NCBI GenBank assembly: GCA_025201365.1
Contig: JAIXMF010000003.1
Coordinates: 372,001-436,000, forward strand
DNA length: 64,000 bases
Direction: 5' to 3'
Source: Syncephalis plumigaleata
Lineage: Eukaryota; Zoopagomycota; Zoopagomycetes; Zoopagales; Piptocephalidaceae
The stretch's first letter is position 1; the number at the start of each line of letters is the position of its first letter. Both the position numbers and the translations under genes were made by a program. Shown here piece by piece: positions 16,168 through 27,563 of the stretch. Below the pieces are notes generated by a model. The model had not been told where the DNA came from and ran no database searches. It saw only the letters and a program-made list of their open reading frames with translations.

Positions 16168-17015
16168 ATGGTAAATACGGCAAAGGTAAGCATATCATGA
16201 ATAGCAACATATGCATATACATATACTAACTCATATACTTATTATTGTATAGTCGTTCTACGACTTTACCGCCGTGGATATCGACGGCAACGAGGTAGGT
16301 ACATCTAGTGCATATGCTTATGACGTTATTCATTCGTCATTGCTTCTCCATTTATGCTATCCCCCTCTAGGTATCCATGGAACAGTATCGAGGCCAAGTT
16401 GTCCTCGTGGTTAACGTGGCATCCAAGTGAGGTTTGACAAAGGTAGGCGCATTACAATAATGATGTTATACTACTACTACTAATCAATCAATTAATCGTG
16501 TGTATCCGATATTCTCGCTATCATTTAGCTGAACTATACTCAACTAGTTCAGCTCGATCAGCGCTACCGTGAAAAAGGTCTGCGCATTCTTGGCTTCCCA
16601 TGTAATCAATTTGGCGGTCAAGGTAGGATGATGATGATGATGATGATGATGATTACTGTCATCTACATATATATAAACTAATAACGACAACTATGTCTTG
16701 CTGATATATATATATATATATAGAACCAGGAACGAATGAACAAATTAAAGAGTTCGTTGCTGGCTACGGTGTAGAATTCGACATGTTTGACAAGATCAAC
16801 GTCAATGGTTCCGATGCTCATCCAATCTTTGCCTATTTGAAGAAGAAACAGAAGGATTCCTACTTGATGCCATTAAATGGAATTTCACCAAGTTTCTCAT
16901 CGATCGAAATGGTGAACCCGTGAAACGATATGGTCCCAAAGATGAGCCATTCTCGATCATTTCGGAAATTGAGCGACTATTAGAGGAGCCCAGTGGATTA
17001 GAATCCCGTATCTAA
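16168..17015 (+). CDS. Glutathione peroxidase with in-frame UGA (likely selenocysteine)
   Basis: Thiol/seleno-peroxidase of the GPx4/PHGPx type, reducing lipid and hydrogen peroxides. Exons 16168-16185, 16253-16294, 16371-16442, 16529-16622 and 16724-17015 give about 172 residues. Visible motifs are [31 protein letters not shown], then TGA at 16428-16430, [41 protein letters not shown] and [20 protein letters not shown]. The TGA falls exactly on the catalytic Cys/Sec codon and the frame is kept on both sides. Near 16853 (KKQK then GFLLDAIKW) one base appears to be missing. The start at 16168 is the conservative choice; a longer, possibly targeted N-terminus from 15869 is possible. Selenocysteine is inference: no SECIS element was recognised. 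Confidence 0.85.
16428..16430 (+). other. In-frame TGA at the GPx catalytic position
   Basis: The codon order is AAG-TGA-GGT-TTG-ACA-AAG. GPx families have selenocysteine (TGA) or cysteine (TGT/TGC) here. No base needs to be added or removed at this place, unlike the one-base frame breaks elsewhere. The alternatives are a point change or a base-calling error from TGT or TGC. Confidence 0.7.
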
Positions 17016-17501
17016 TCCCTAAATTGCATCTCCTCTCTCTTTCTCTAGGGCATGTTTCCACTACATACAGATTGATATCATAGATGATAATGATGATATT
17101 TCATACTTAATTCTACTCTAGGTGACAATCTGTAAGGAAGAACAAAAGAAGGCATTGTACAAGTAGTGTACAGCCCCTTTTTTGTTTGAGCATTCTATTT
17201 ATTTGTTTTCTCGCTCTGACATTAGATTGGTGTGTAAAACCTCTTATTCAGCGTTAGCTTAATGTCAGTTCAATTAGTAATACACCTCATGATATGTGGT
17301 TAACTTGTTAATCATTAGTATCAATCTTGAGTTGTATCTATTTAGTTGAATTATTATGCTATGCTCCGCTAATCTAATCGACTATTTGCGTTATTGAATT
17401 CATATAATAAAATGCACCATGCTAATCATTTATAACTAATCTTTTCTTATTTATTTCTAATACATAGACCTATTAATTATAATGTATTCTCAATCAACTT
17501 A
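17016..17501. other. Convergent 3' region of GPx and Spindly-like gene
   Basis: Contains a perfect 9-bp inverted repeat, CTGACATTA at 17216-17224 and TAATGTCAG at 17260-17268, with a 35-nt loop holding AAAA, plus a shorter TGTAC/GTACA hairpin near 17156-17172. Neither has the paired GA quartet at the right distance from an apical AA, so I do not call a SECIS. AATAAA occurs near 17406. Confidence 0.5.
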
Positions 17502-19475
17502 CTATTGCTGATTACACTCTTGTTGTCGATTTGATCTTAGTTGATTTCGTGTTACGCGTATTCTCTTTGGCGATGGAGGAACAGGTGAATCATTTGAAAT
17601 AGTCACTGATGGTGGATTACGTGGTGATGATGGTGATGATGATGATGGTTTTATCGGTGAATTAGTCGTCTCTTTGACATGCTTGACTGCTTGTGAGGAA
17701 GTTGAACTAGTTGTATTATGATTTGTAATTGCATCTCTTTCTACTATTGACGATGACGATGATGATAATGACTGTTGTAATCGTTTCACGATTGATATTA
17801 ATGTGGTATACGCTTCAGCTTTAGTATCATCGTCGAGATCGGTGAATGACGTAGCATGCTGCTTCCATCGCTGACTACACAGATTAATCTCCTCCATGAT
17901 AAGTTGAAGACGAGTGTTCTCAGCCATTGCTTGCTGTCGTTGTACGGATATCTCATTGAGTTGCATCGTAATCTTCTGCACTTTATCACTCTCTGCTTGT
18001 TGTAGTAAACGAACAGTACGCAATTCATGTCGTGCCATTTCCGTTTCATCCGATAATTGATTGACACGTAATTGCAACCAGTGTATTAGCTCATTATCGG
18101 CCATAGTCGAATGCATAGATGTCGTAGTGGTATCATCCGATGATGTCGACCTATTGACCGGATGATGCAAACGTGGTTGTCGCTCTAATCGCGTTACTTT
18201 TGCTTGCAATTGTTGATTCTCACTTTGTGATTGTCCCAATGCTTGTTCTAATCGACGTACTCGCTCTTCTTGATCGGCCGTGTGTGCCAGTTGCGTTAAT
18301 CGTGTGATGTGACTTCGCATTCGTCCTTGTTGTTGTAGGATCACGTCATGCGATCGTTTTAATCCACGATGGTCCTCCTTCAACTTTTGATGATTCTGCT
18401 CGAGTTGTTTTCGACGATCATCCACTTGTGTAAACAGTGTTACGCCCTCGTTTAGCGTATCCGATGGCGCTGGTGTAAGCAGGTTAAGCTGATCCTTACA
18501 AAGTCGTAATTCTGTCTCCATTGTCTCCAATTGTTGTTCCTTTTCATGACATCGCTGTTTCCACTGCTCTTGCTCGTGATGACGTGCCTCGCTCTCTTTC
18601 AATAGCGTACTAACTTCATCCAGTTGTCTGTGCACTTGATGCCGTTCCTCCCTTTCATTGACTAATTGTTCCTCAGCGTTCCCGTGATTTGCGTAGTTGT
18701 ATCAATTGTTGCTCAAGTGTTTGCACACGCTCTCGTTCAGCATTCAATACTTCATCATGGCCGCGTGCTTCTTTAATATCGCGTAATAGTCCGTTCGTTC
18801 CTGAGTCAAACGCGCTTATCATCGGCCAATTCAATCAGTTGCGTCTGAGCCGTAGCAAGTGTTTTCCGTGTCTTCTCCAATTCCTCACGTAAGCGCGATT
18901 GCTCTCTCGTATTACGCTCCTCTTGTTCTCTAGCTGAATTATGCGCTCTCTCCAGCTGTAGTGTAAGATCGGATTGCGCATTCTCCAACTCGAATACCAC
19001 TTGTGCCAATTCCTCAACACGTTCCAACGCTCGCTTATGCATATCTTGTTGTAGCGCCAATTCCTCCTCCTCCTCCTCCTCCCCAGTCCTCTTCTCATAA
19101 TGCTGGTCATTAATATCAGCAGACGGTGGTTGCTGCTGTTGCTGTTGCTCCTTCACTGTTGCTCCAATTCCGCTTGTCGCTCGTAAACTTGCTGCAATAC
19201 CTTATCATGTTCTCTTTCATCAAAGTGTTCGCTTTTAACAACTCCTGACCAAGCTCGGCGGCCAATTGAAGGTTAGCATTGTTCTCTCGCAACTGTTGAT
19301 AGGCAACACGAAGACGTTCGCGTAACTCATCACTAGCAAGACGTAGAATACGCGGTGTAGGCAGTATACTATCAAGTGGTTCTGGCGTTGTCGGTGTTGC
19401 TACAGTATCTAGCGGTGTAGGCGTGCCATTAGCTGATTGATTACTTTTCGCGCGTGTAGGTGTTTGCCAGCTCAT
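17502..19475 (-). CDS. Spindly/BICD-type dynein adaptor, coiled coil (several frame breaks)
   Basis: Long coiled-coil protein of about 658 residues without introns, starting MSWQTPTRAKS at 19475. Two diagnostic motifs of dynein-dynactin activating adaptors are visible. A CC1 box, NLQLAAELGQELLKAN (about 19230-19277), binds dynein light intermediate chain in this class. A Spindly motif, GVTLFTQVDDRRKQLEQ (about 18397-18450), binds the dynactin pointed end, and is followed by LKRSHDVILQQQGRMR as in animal Spindly. The tail is Ser/Pro-rich. Near 19231, 19156, 18811 and 18792 the frame must drop back one base, and near 18676 a break of the other sign (or two missing bases) is needed. Coiled-coil pattern continues across each break. 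Family assignment rests on motifs only; BICD-related adaptors are the alternative. Confidence 0.7.
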
Positions 19476-19578
19476 GATTGCTACTAAATTATACAAGGAA
19501 ACAATGGTTTTTATTTTCGTGTTTTATTTATTGGTACGCTATTTATGCTTTCTCTCTCTTTCTCTCTCTCTTCCGTCA
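19476..19578. promoter_or_regulatory. Short bidirectional promoter region
   Basis: Only about 100 bp separates the divergent starts of the Spindly-like gene (-) and the putative TTI2 gene (+). It contains a CT-rich tract (19549-19573) immediately before the + start. A shared promoter is inferred from spacing. Confidence 0.5.
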
Positions 19579-21526
19579 ATGGCCACGAATCGCATTATTG
19601 TACTTTCCAACGAATATGAACAACAACATTTCGAAGAGTTACAGAAGATTGTCGTTAACTTGACAAACTGTTGTCGTAACGAAGTAAATAAAGGTAACTC
19701 GATCATACTGCCTGTTAGATAGGCTGTAAACTAAACTGCGACGCTATAGACATAGAGAACCAATGGACAAGACTAGTTGCGGTGGCAAACGAATACTTTC
19801 AGGTTAGCAAGACGTCAACTGCAGCAAACGTTATTGCAGTATACTTAACTTACATCTATCCTAGCTTCCTACTACGGAACATGATAACAACGAAATAGCT
19901 CGTGTCATAGTTGATATTATCTATATATGTGCTGCCTATTCCGATGTAGATAAACCATGGTGTAGTCCGGCAATAAGCGACAAGGTTGATGGTAAGTCAA
20001 GGAATATAAGACGGTATATTAGACAAGTAGATACTGATGCTAGTATGATAGCACTACTCTCAATACTGACTCGAACTAGGTGACCGATGAATCTAGTCAA
20101 CTCGACACGGTAACATTGAATGACTTGCTACTTGATCATACTAGTGCATTAGCCAATACAAAATTACAACAATACTTCAAAAGGTCGACACTATCCAGTA
20201 ATAGTTGGAATGAATTAGATGAACCACAATGGAAATCAACGGCACCGGAATGTGTCACGGTAATTGAATGGCTATTAACAAGGTTATGCTCGGTAAGTGA
20301 ACAAGCAGATGATGATATGTAACAAGCATGCTGAATAATAAACCTCAAGATGGATGTAGCATCGAGTAATAGGGATAGAGATAGATTGGACACTAATCTA
20401 CGACGAATACTGCCATTTATTTTAACTATCGTTGAGGATAGCGATATTGAACAGCTCGACATGGTTTATCGATGTTAACACGTCTAATGCGCGCCACAAG
20501 TCGAAATCTAATATTGCGTACCGGTTTGGTCGATGTATTATATGAAGTTAGTAATTGTAGCAATTATCTACATTGATATCATCTTACAATCATGTATATA
20601 TATGTATACGTATAGAGCATACAACGGAAGACTGTATATAGAGGACACGAAGCAGACGAGCTAGCTTTAATGGCTGATGCAATCAATGCCATCATTGAAT
20701 GGGCATCACTTTATCGGAATGATGACAATGTCCATAATGGAGAAGCGTCCATTATTGATGATCGTTTGGAGGCAGTAATGCGAAAGGGTCCTCTAATGGC
20801 CATACACTTTCATGGAGAACGTGCGAGTGTAGCAAGCGTTGTATTTGCATCGACTAAATGCTAATAGAAAGACTAGGCCTGTTAAGTGTAAAATTCTTAA
20901 AGGTAATCCACGAACAATAAGCTATACTCAATTACAATGATGATTAATATTAAGTTAGGCACTCGTATTGTTTACATGCGATTGGATCAAGGCATCACCG
21001 GTTGGTGTGGGCAATTCGGCATTAGATGTACAGTTGAGTGCAGTCGAGTTTGCACATACTTTGATACTAACATGTCAACCGAGGTAAGGAAAGAAATGAA
21101 TATGATATAGAGCGTGCGTATTTACACGTATCCATTAGAATGTCGTGCTACCATGGTCAACTATTGACTGCAATGGCTACGCAATGGAGAGCATTGTACA
21201 AGATGGAGCAAGGTGCATCAAATGTACTAGCAGGTATGATCTATTATTAATGGCATGATAGTAGTGTAATACATGTATTATTAGATAAGGAACCATTGAG
21301 AAGCGGACTGTGTAGGACAGTTGAACTATTACATCAAAGCTGTTTGGATGATCCACATGCAATGGTGAGTATGATGTGATCATAATGAACGGTTGACTGA
21401 CTAGTACCGTTAACTTGGTCTTGTATTCTATTGCAATAGGCCGATCGTGCAGCAATTCTAGCACTAGATGACAGTCCGGAAACATGCTGTGACTTTCGCA
21501 TCTTGCTATCGAATACAGAGTGCTGA
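19579..21526 (+). CDS. Helical-repeat protein, putative TTI2-like (frame breaks)
   Basis: Multi-exon gene starting MATNRIIVLSNEYEQQHF. Exons at about 19579-19693, 19750-19802, 19865-19995 and 20079-20310 are followed by several smaller ones to a TGA at 21526. Conserved-looking helices include LRRILPFILTIVEDSD, GLSMLTRLMRATSRN, RTGLVDVLYE, ADELALMADAINAIIEWA and HGQLLTAMATQW. The arrangement, with a late LTRL...RTGLVDVLY region, recalls TELO2-interacting protein 2 of the TTT complex, which stabilises PIK-related kinases. That call is tentative. Near 20453 and 20857 the frame drops back by one base to continue the helices. The junction between the exons at 19865 and 20079 may hold another. An unrelated HEAT/ARM protein is the main alternative. 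Confidence 0.5.
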
Positions 21527-22277
21527 CTGTTTAAACTGTATTGCAATACGATAATGCTTTATTATTTGTTATTATGACCGATGATTGATATGGGCCTGTT
21601 TGATGCCATCTGTTCTAGAAGCAAAAAAAAAAAACAACTTTTATCATCGCATTGTATTGCATGGGCTTTTCGTTAGTATTATACAGATGTCATGTATCAA
21701 TGATAAAGGCCCGTATTTCGAGATCATTCATCAACATGTATTCGAGTGGTATTTGATAATGGTAGTAATATTGCATGCAAAACACTTGATGACACGATGT
21801 TTATATGCAGTAGAAGCAGCGAGATTGCTATATAGTTGAATAACAATTATTCATGTCATTATTCGTACCGTAACTGTTTGTAACATAGCATAGTATAACA
21901 GAAATACATTCATACTTTTTGCTATTCCTCTTGTTCAATGACAATATCTAGCAATGATTGTATGTCGACTGTTTATGTTAGGATTCACAGGCCTTTTATT
22001 CAAGTTGGCTGCAAGCAAAGGGATCAAGTTAATGCTGTTTGCTATAGGCTAACGATTAACATGTAGAGTAAATAGGTTCATCCAACATGGGATCCTACTC
22101 GTGCTACACCGATGACTAGTCACTTTTAGTGGTATCAACTTGTAATCATATCGATTAGACACTCTTGAATGTTGTCATTTGCAAGGAGAGGCAAGTATAT
22201 AAAGGGCATGTCAAGTTGACAGATAAGTGCATTTATCATTAACAATTGCTTATTACACTCTCGATTACACTTCAATT
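21527..22277. other. Intergenic, promoter of PLC-like gene
   Basis: No supported gene; an 84-codon frame at 21585-21839 has no recognisable features. The right end carries the PLC-like gene's TATA element and leader. Confidence 0.5.
22196..22203 (+). promoter_or_regulatory. TATA box of PLC-like gene
   Basis: TATATAAA stands 75 bp upstream of the ATG at 22278, followed by GGGCATG. Position and sequence fit a TATA element for the secreted PLC-like gene; no other TATA this clean was noticed in the window. Confidence 0.6.
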
Positions 22278-23316
22278 ATGACTCGAGCACTCTATCTGGT
22301 AATTTGTGGTTAGTTGCTGCTGCTGCTGCCATGCTAGTTGCTACTACCGCGACAGTGGATGCTGCCGCCACACGAACATGCAATGGTTCATCCGACTATT
22401 GCAGTCTACCATTCGATCGGTACACTTTTATGGGAACGCATAATTCGGCCGCTTACGATCTAAAGTTCAGCTGTGAAGATATCCTTTTCTGCACCGAGTT
22501 AACAAGTCTAGTCGAGAAATGTAGCATGAATCATCAATCCGGTCATGATATTGCTAAGCAACTAAGCGATGGTATTCGTCTATTCGACATTGATACGTGT
22601 GTCAAGAACAATCAAGTGTTTACATGTCGTGGTGACGCGAATACACGCGCTATTGGACCAGGCCTACATTTACATCTGGAACAGGTGCGCAAGTTTATCG
22701 ATAGCAATCCCAATGAAGTGATTGTCCTCAACTATGACGACTACGTGAATGATCCCGAGATTACCGGTAATGCCATTGTTACTCAACTTGGCAAATATTT
22801 GGGTGGCAAGATGTTGGAACGCAACGATCCAAATGCTCCCTGGCCTACACTGGGACAAATGATTAGTCAAGGCAAACAAGTGGTTGTATTCGGTGGTGAC
22901 TATGTCAAGCACCTGAAGAATGTGCCGAAATGGCTGTTAACTCGTAGTGATTACATAGAACGTAGTCAGGAGTATACCAATGAGCTAAAGGATGTTGATA
23001 GTTTAGTGAAGGCCTTCAATGACATGGTAAAAATACACCGTCCAACACGAAGAGATGGCAATGTCTCGATTATGGATACGAGACTACCTTTTACACTTCC
23101 ACTAAAGTGCTCTTTAGTCGTTCGCGTACATGTCTTCTGGATACGGATAAGGAACTACTTACAAAACTCAACGATGTGACTAGTCTATACTCTAACAAAT
23201 TTACGCATGTTCATCGTGTTATGGTCGATACTTATTACAACTATTTGGATCAACTTAGAAAGATGGTCACCCAAATGAATGCTCAGAACGTGAAAGCCCT
23301 CCATGCTAGTCACTAA
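22278..23316 (+). CDS. Secreted PLC-X-domain-like protein (two frame breaks)
   Basis: Intronless, about 346 residues. The N-terminus is a signal peptide: MTRALYLVI, then LWLVAAAAAMLVATTATVDA. The body matches the PI-PLC X-domain-like fold: FMGTHNSAAYD carries the first catalytic-type His, with QLSDGIRLFDIDTC, TCRGDANTRAIGPG, VIVLNYDDYV and VVVFGGDY following. Such proteins are exported or wall-associated; true phosphodiesterase activity is not certain from the residues seen. Two breaks are apparent: near 22303 (the signal peptide changes frame at a TTT run) and near 23106 (LPFTLPLK then LFSRSRTCLLDTDKELL). Both behave as one missing base. The start at 22278 was chosen because it lies 75 bp after a TATA box and completes the signal peptide. 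Confidence 0.75.
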
Positions 23317-23344
23317 TGCGAATATAATGCAACTATAACAGTAG

Positions 23345-23350
23345 AATAAA
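23345..23350 (+). terminator. Polyadenylation signal
   Basis: AATAAA lies about 30 bases past the PLC-like stop codon. The same AGAATAAAAACN context recurs after HMG-CoA lyase near 31246. Confidence 0.5.
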
Positions 23351-23597
23351 AACCATTTGATTTACACTATGGTGGAAATAATGACATGTAATATAGGAGA
23401 ATAATCAGCTATACAGCAATAAGATGTAGTATTTATTAGATGAACTAGATACGATGTGGTTTTTGATAAAGAGCACAAGTATAGATGAATGCAAATAGAT
23501 AATGCTATTCCATTGTAATTAGTTATAGAAATGATTGCAATGATTATGCTAAATTAGAATGATTACAGGATATCTAAGATACCCGAGTTTGAATGTA

Positions 23598-25190
23598 CTA
23601 GATTATAAGCCGAGGTATATCCTCAGTTTCAGTTGGGTTCCGCTCCTCTGCCTTGTTCAACGCGGCCAAGGCGGTTTTAGTGGCAACGAGTAGCGCGTCA
23701 ATGTCAACGGTGCCATCATCGAATCGGGGCACCTTCACAGGCACTTCTCTTTTTCCTTTCGTAACGTAGACTTCCGTGCGATTGGCGGCGACATCCATCA
23801 ATTGCTCTGGCTGATTGATAAGGGCAGCGGGCGACACGTAGTCCTTTTGGCTGTTAAGCTCCACGGTGAGCTTCTTTAGAATGGCCTCGGTCTCACGGAC
23901 GAACGTTACGTTGAGATTCATATCGAGAAGCATCTGAGTGCTAAGTGGCGCGCAAGGACGTAGGCTATTGACATAGGCCGGATTGTCCTTCGTTAATTGA
24001 GTCGTACCGACTACTCTGCTCTTGCCCATAATGTCCTTGATTAGGTCATCGGTGACACGGATACTCGATAGATCCAGGTTAATACCAGGATAGTCTAGGT
24101 GAATGCCGGACATCACCTTACGAACGATACCACCAATATCGAGTTTCTCGATAATTGAAAGTATACTGTCAAGCAATGGAGCTCGACGACGCAATCCTCG
24201 TCTTCTATTATTATTATTATTTCCGGCAAGTCTGTCGTATACGTAGCACAGACGACGAGTGTCCAGGACATCGCCAGCTCTAATGTTGAACGGACGAAGT
24301 ACATCGTTACGCGACGCCCTTGACCTGTCGCTGTTTACACCGCCGTAGTCATTTGCGTAGCGTGGATTACGTGCCTGCCACATAGCCCATTGCATGTCGA
24401 TAAACGCGTGATGAATGAAGAACAACGGATCGTTGGGACTGACCGCCGTGCCCATATCACCGCCGATATTGTAGTGGACCAAGTTGTGGGCCGGTGCCTC
24501 CAGCAATCGATTGAACTCCTCGTAGGTGTCGGATCGATCCGCGACATAGCGAAGTGCTTCCGGCGAGTAGAATGCCTCCATGTCGGGCGAGCCACGGAAT
24601 CGACGCCACATGCAATTGTGCTGCGAGTAATAGGGTCGCCACGCGGCAAACTTGCCAGTCGTAACACAATTGTCGCTTGAACGACCATTGCCGCCAAACC
24701 AATCCGACGAGAATACCTTGTGCTTATTGGGTGCCTGCGAACTAATAGACCAGTCCTAGTTTATTATTATTCATTCATTCATTCATTCATACGTCAGTTT
24801 CCTATTCTTTCATGTAGATGATCGTACACAACTTACCCAATACGGAAGCATGACATTTGGATCAATTAGTTGCAATTGGTACTCGAAGGAGCGGATGAAA
24901 ATACGATGCCAGGACAAGAATGTTGCACTACCATGTACTCTGTGATAATAGTCCAGATGTATCTTGGCGTACATATCATAGTTATTGGGCTGGGGCTGCG
25001 ATTGAAGCGTGCGTACAGCTTTAAAGAAGGCGTCTAATTGCCTGCTAGTCAGACTAAGAATGTCTTGTCGCTGACGAATTTCACATGACTGAGCGTTTAC
25101 CAGTGATACACCGGCATGATCGCTACTTGTCATGAGCAAGCATGAGGTTATAGCTACCAGAGCTATTTTAATAGGACGGATAATATGCAT
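23598..25190 (-). CDS. Tyrosinase 1, secreted type-3 copper oxidase
   Basis: Copper monooxygenase/oxidase acting on phenols and catechols, likely in melanin or wall chemistry. Exons 24837-25190 and 23598-24755 give 503 residues with no frame break. A signal peptide lies at the N-terminus (MHIIRPIKIALVAITSCLLM). The CuA site is HLDYYHRVHGSATFLSWHRIF, the CuB site is HNLVHYNIGG followed by NDPLFFIHHAFIDMQW, and the DPNVMLPYW turn sits between them. After the core there is an Arg/Asn-rich run (NNNNRRRGLRRR) that may be a processing site, then a C-terminal domain of unknown role. A second, diverged tyrosinase lies at 31433-33603. The activity class (tyrosinase or catechol oxidase) cannot be decided by eye. 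Confidence 0.92.
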
Positions 25191-26512
25191 GGAGTTGTAT
25201 TACTAAAAATGATGATATACTATAGAAGGGATATAATTATGGCAAAGAAGATGAATAGATAATTGGATAAATTGCAATTAATGATATGATTTCAATGTAT
25301 ATGAACGAACGGATGAACTAATGAACTGATGAACTAATGAACGAATAGGTGCTTGTGTGGTTTTGTAGGAGCGAGAGAGAGAGAGAGAGAGAGCGAAAGA
25401 GAGCGAGTATGAGTATGAGTGCTAATGCTTGTAGTTGTCGATGTGATTGCAGCTAGATGGAAGAGGGTAGCACGACGAGGAAAGGCGACTATACCAAGAT
25501 GACATGCAATCTGTGGTACAAATGTACTATACTAATCAAAGCAGTAATATGCAACGCGAATGCTAAGTGGAATAATATTACGATGTTGAATAATCTTACT
25601 AGAAACAATTGGAAACTACACGGGATGGGTCTTTATAAAGTTCTAGGAAGTGTTCGTTGTACAACAAACATTCGGTACTAGAGCATCTAGCATTGGAAAC
25701 AAGCCGCATGATTCCTGTTATTGTTGCATGTTACTTCTCCTACTTGTTTTCCTCTACCACCACTATCATAACAGTATGTCAATCGTAAACACTATTGATT
25801 GGCTGTTCCTCACTCCCTCACTCTATCACCCTGCCACCGAACTTGTGTTTCCAGTATTAACAAACAAGTATCATTATTATTGGGCTATATTTATCACCGA
25901 AAAGGGAACTTAAAACAAATGGCAATGCTACAACACTTTGGTTGCAGATAGGACACATTCTTTTTTTGGCCCTCTTCCTCGACCACTTGTTAGAGACTAT
26001 GAAACGGCCAAGAATGATGATAATAATCCACAGCGAGTAAGGAGCACCTCAACCACATTTAAGTTGTTCTAATGAACGATAATGCCTAAATATGTAACGG
26101 AACTTCCTTTTTCCCTTTCGGTCATTTGCATCTATCGAAGAACTAGTATATGGATGTCGGATGAAAACAGGATCTCGTCAAATGAGGAGTATCTTCTTGT
26201 GAGGAGTAACAAGCGTGGTGTAGTTGTTGCGCAAGTCTGACATTGTTACGCACAAAGGAGATTCTAAGTTAGGTTTATCCATTATCGTTCATACTCGCAT
26301 TATTTGCACGATATAGCCGCAGTAACCATTACCAAATTGTAACGATTGGCATTTCATATGAATATAGTACAGTGACTAAAGTAATTATAGGACGATAAGG
26401 GTAAATTGCAAACCAGTAGTTCAAGTGGATACAATGACAATCTAATATGCCAGCTATTACGCTTGCTTTTATTGAATATACAAAGTAATGAATGAGATAT
26501 TATTGTTGCTTA
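25191..26512. other. Intergenic, 1.3 kb
   Basis: Contains a (GA)n tract near 25374-25393 and AT-rich unique sequence. Reading frames at 25457-25681 and 25650-25913 look random in composition and are not called. No RNA gene was recognised. Confidence 0.5.
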
Positions 26513-26903
26513 CTACTCGATTCTTTTGAATTGAATAACGCTACCAAGTATATCGCTAAATATTTGTGGATTCTGTGGTGGTAATGGTAGTAGTCCTACG
26601 TGTCGTTGTTCATCGAGTACACCGACCAGTTCACTATGATGACAAACAAACAAACAAACGCATAATCAGTTAAAACTTGTCAATATATATCGACGACATT
26701 TCTTCGTATACTTACTCGCAATCAGCGGCAATCAAATGGCCTTGCTTATGAAGGGCTAATGCCAGCTCAGACTGATGATTATCCATCAGATTGTATTAGG
26801 CACTACAATCAATGGTTTTTGTCGACGTAATGCTTCGATAATTGAACCAGAACCTAAATCGTGCACAAGTACAAACAAACATCAATAAATGGTATGCTAC
26901 TTG

Positions 26904-26944
<41 letters not shown>

Positions 26945-27432
26945 GTCGTAGATACGTCAATGAACTTACCTGCATGACTAATAATCAGATCGGCCAGCCT
27001 TATATCGCCAGCTAAGCTTGGTCGAAAGTCAAATCCCGATACTGTCATGGTGAGTTGACTTGTGTCTACACGTTGGAAGAAGTCATTACCGTTGTTGTTG
27101 TTGTTGTTGTTGTTGTTCAGCCAGCGTATTACTAATTCATTCGTAAGTGCATTGAAGTGGTAGCGTACCGATTCGTCCGTGTCTCTATGGGACAATGCTG
27201 CCATAAATGCTGTTTTACTATGGCCATACTGCACGGTAATACGTCGATAGCCTATTTGTAAGGCGGCACGTAGGAATGGCGTAGACATGACAGTATGAAC
27301 TAGAGTGTCAAAACCCGTAGAGCCTACGGTGACAAAGATGGAACGAGGATGCTCTGCATCAATAACGGGCTGACTAAATACAGCAGTAGCGGCTTCCGCT
27401 TGAACAAAAGGCGAATGAGTATCCGTAGTCAT
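26513..27432 (-). CDS. ALG13: ALG13, UDP-GlcNAc transferase catalytic subunit (one frame break)
   Basis: Cytosolic catalytic subunit that, with membrane-bound Alg14, adds the second GlcNAc to dolichol-PP-GlcNAc. Exons 26970-27432, 26716-26853 and 26513-26633 give about 240 residues. Motifs: IFVTVGSTGFDTLV at the start of the GT28 fold, RITVQYGHS, ADLIISHAGSGSIIEALR (donor-binding) and NLMDNHQSELALALHKQGH. An eight-to-nine Asn run from a (TTG)n tract lies in a surface loop. Near 26791, between PNT and NLMDNHQ, one base appears to be missing from an A run; all family residues continue after it. The CAT-repeat microsatellite at 26907-26940 is in the first intron. RFT1, another dolichol-pathway gene, is the next gene upstream. 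Confidence 0.9.
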
Positions 27433-27563
27433 GACGAGTAAGTATAAATTAACTGGAAAGAGGAGTATTTGACATTTGTATTATGATGCACAACAACATC
27501 ATCATAAAAATAAGCAAATGATGAATCCATTTATTGTTATGATTATCGCGATTCATTTTGTAA

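Noticed and set aside
17120-17200. Candidate SECIS starting at GTGAC after the GPx
   Set aside because: The arms do not pair next to the GA positions and no matching GA quartet follows at a plausible distance.
21585-21839. 84-codon + frame before the PLC-like gene
   Set aside because: No recognisable motif, and it interrupts what looks like ordinary promoter sequence.
25457-25913. Two + frames between tyrosinase 1 and ALG13
   Set aside because: Random-looking composition, overlapping each other, no splice partners.
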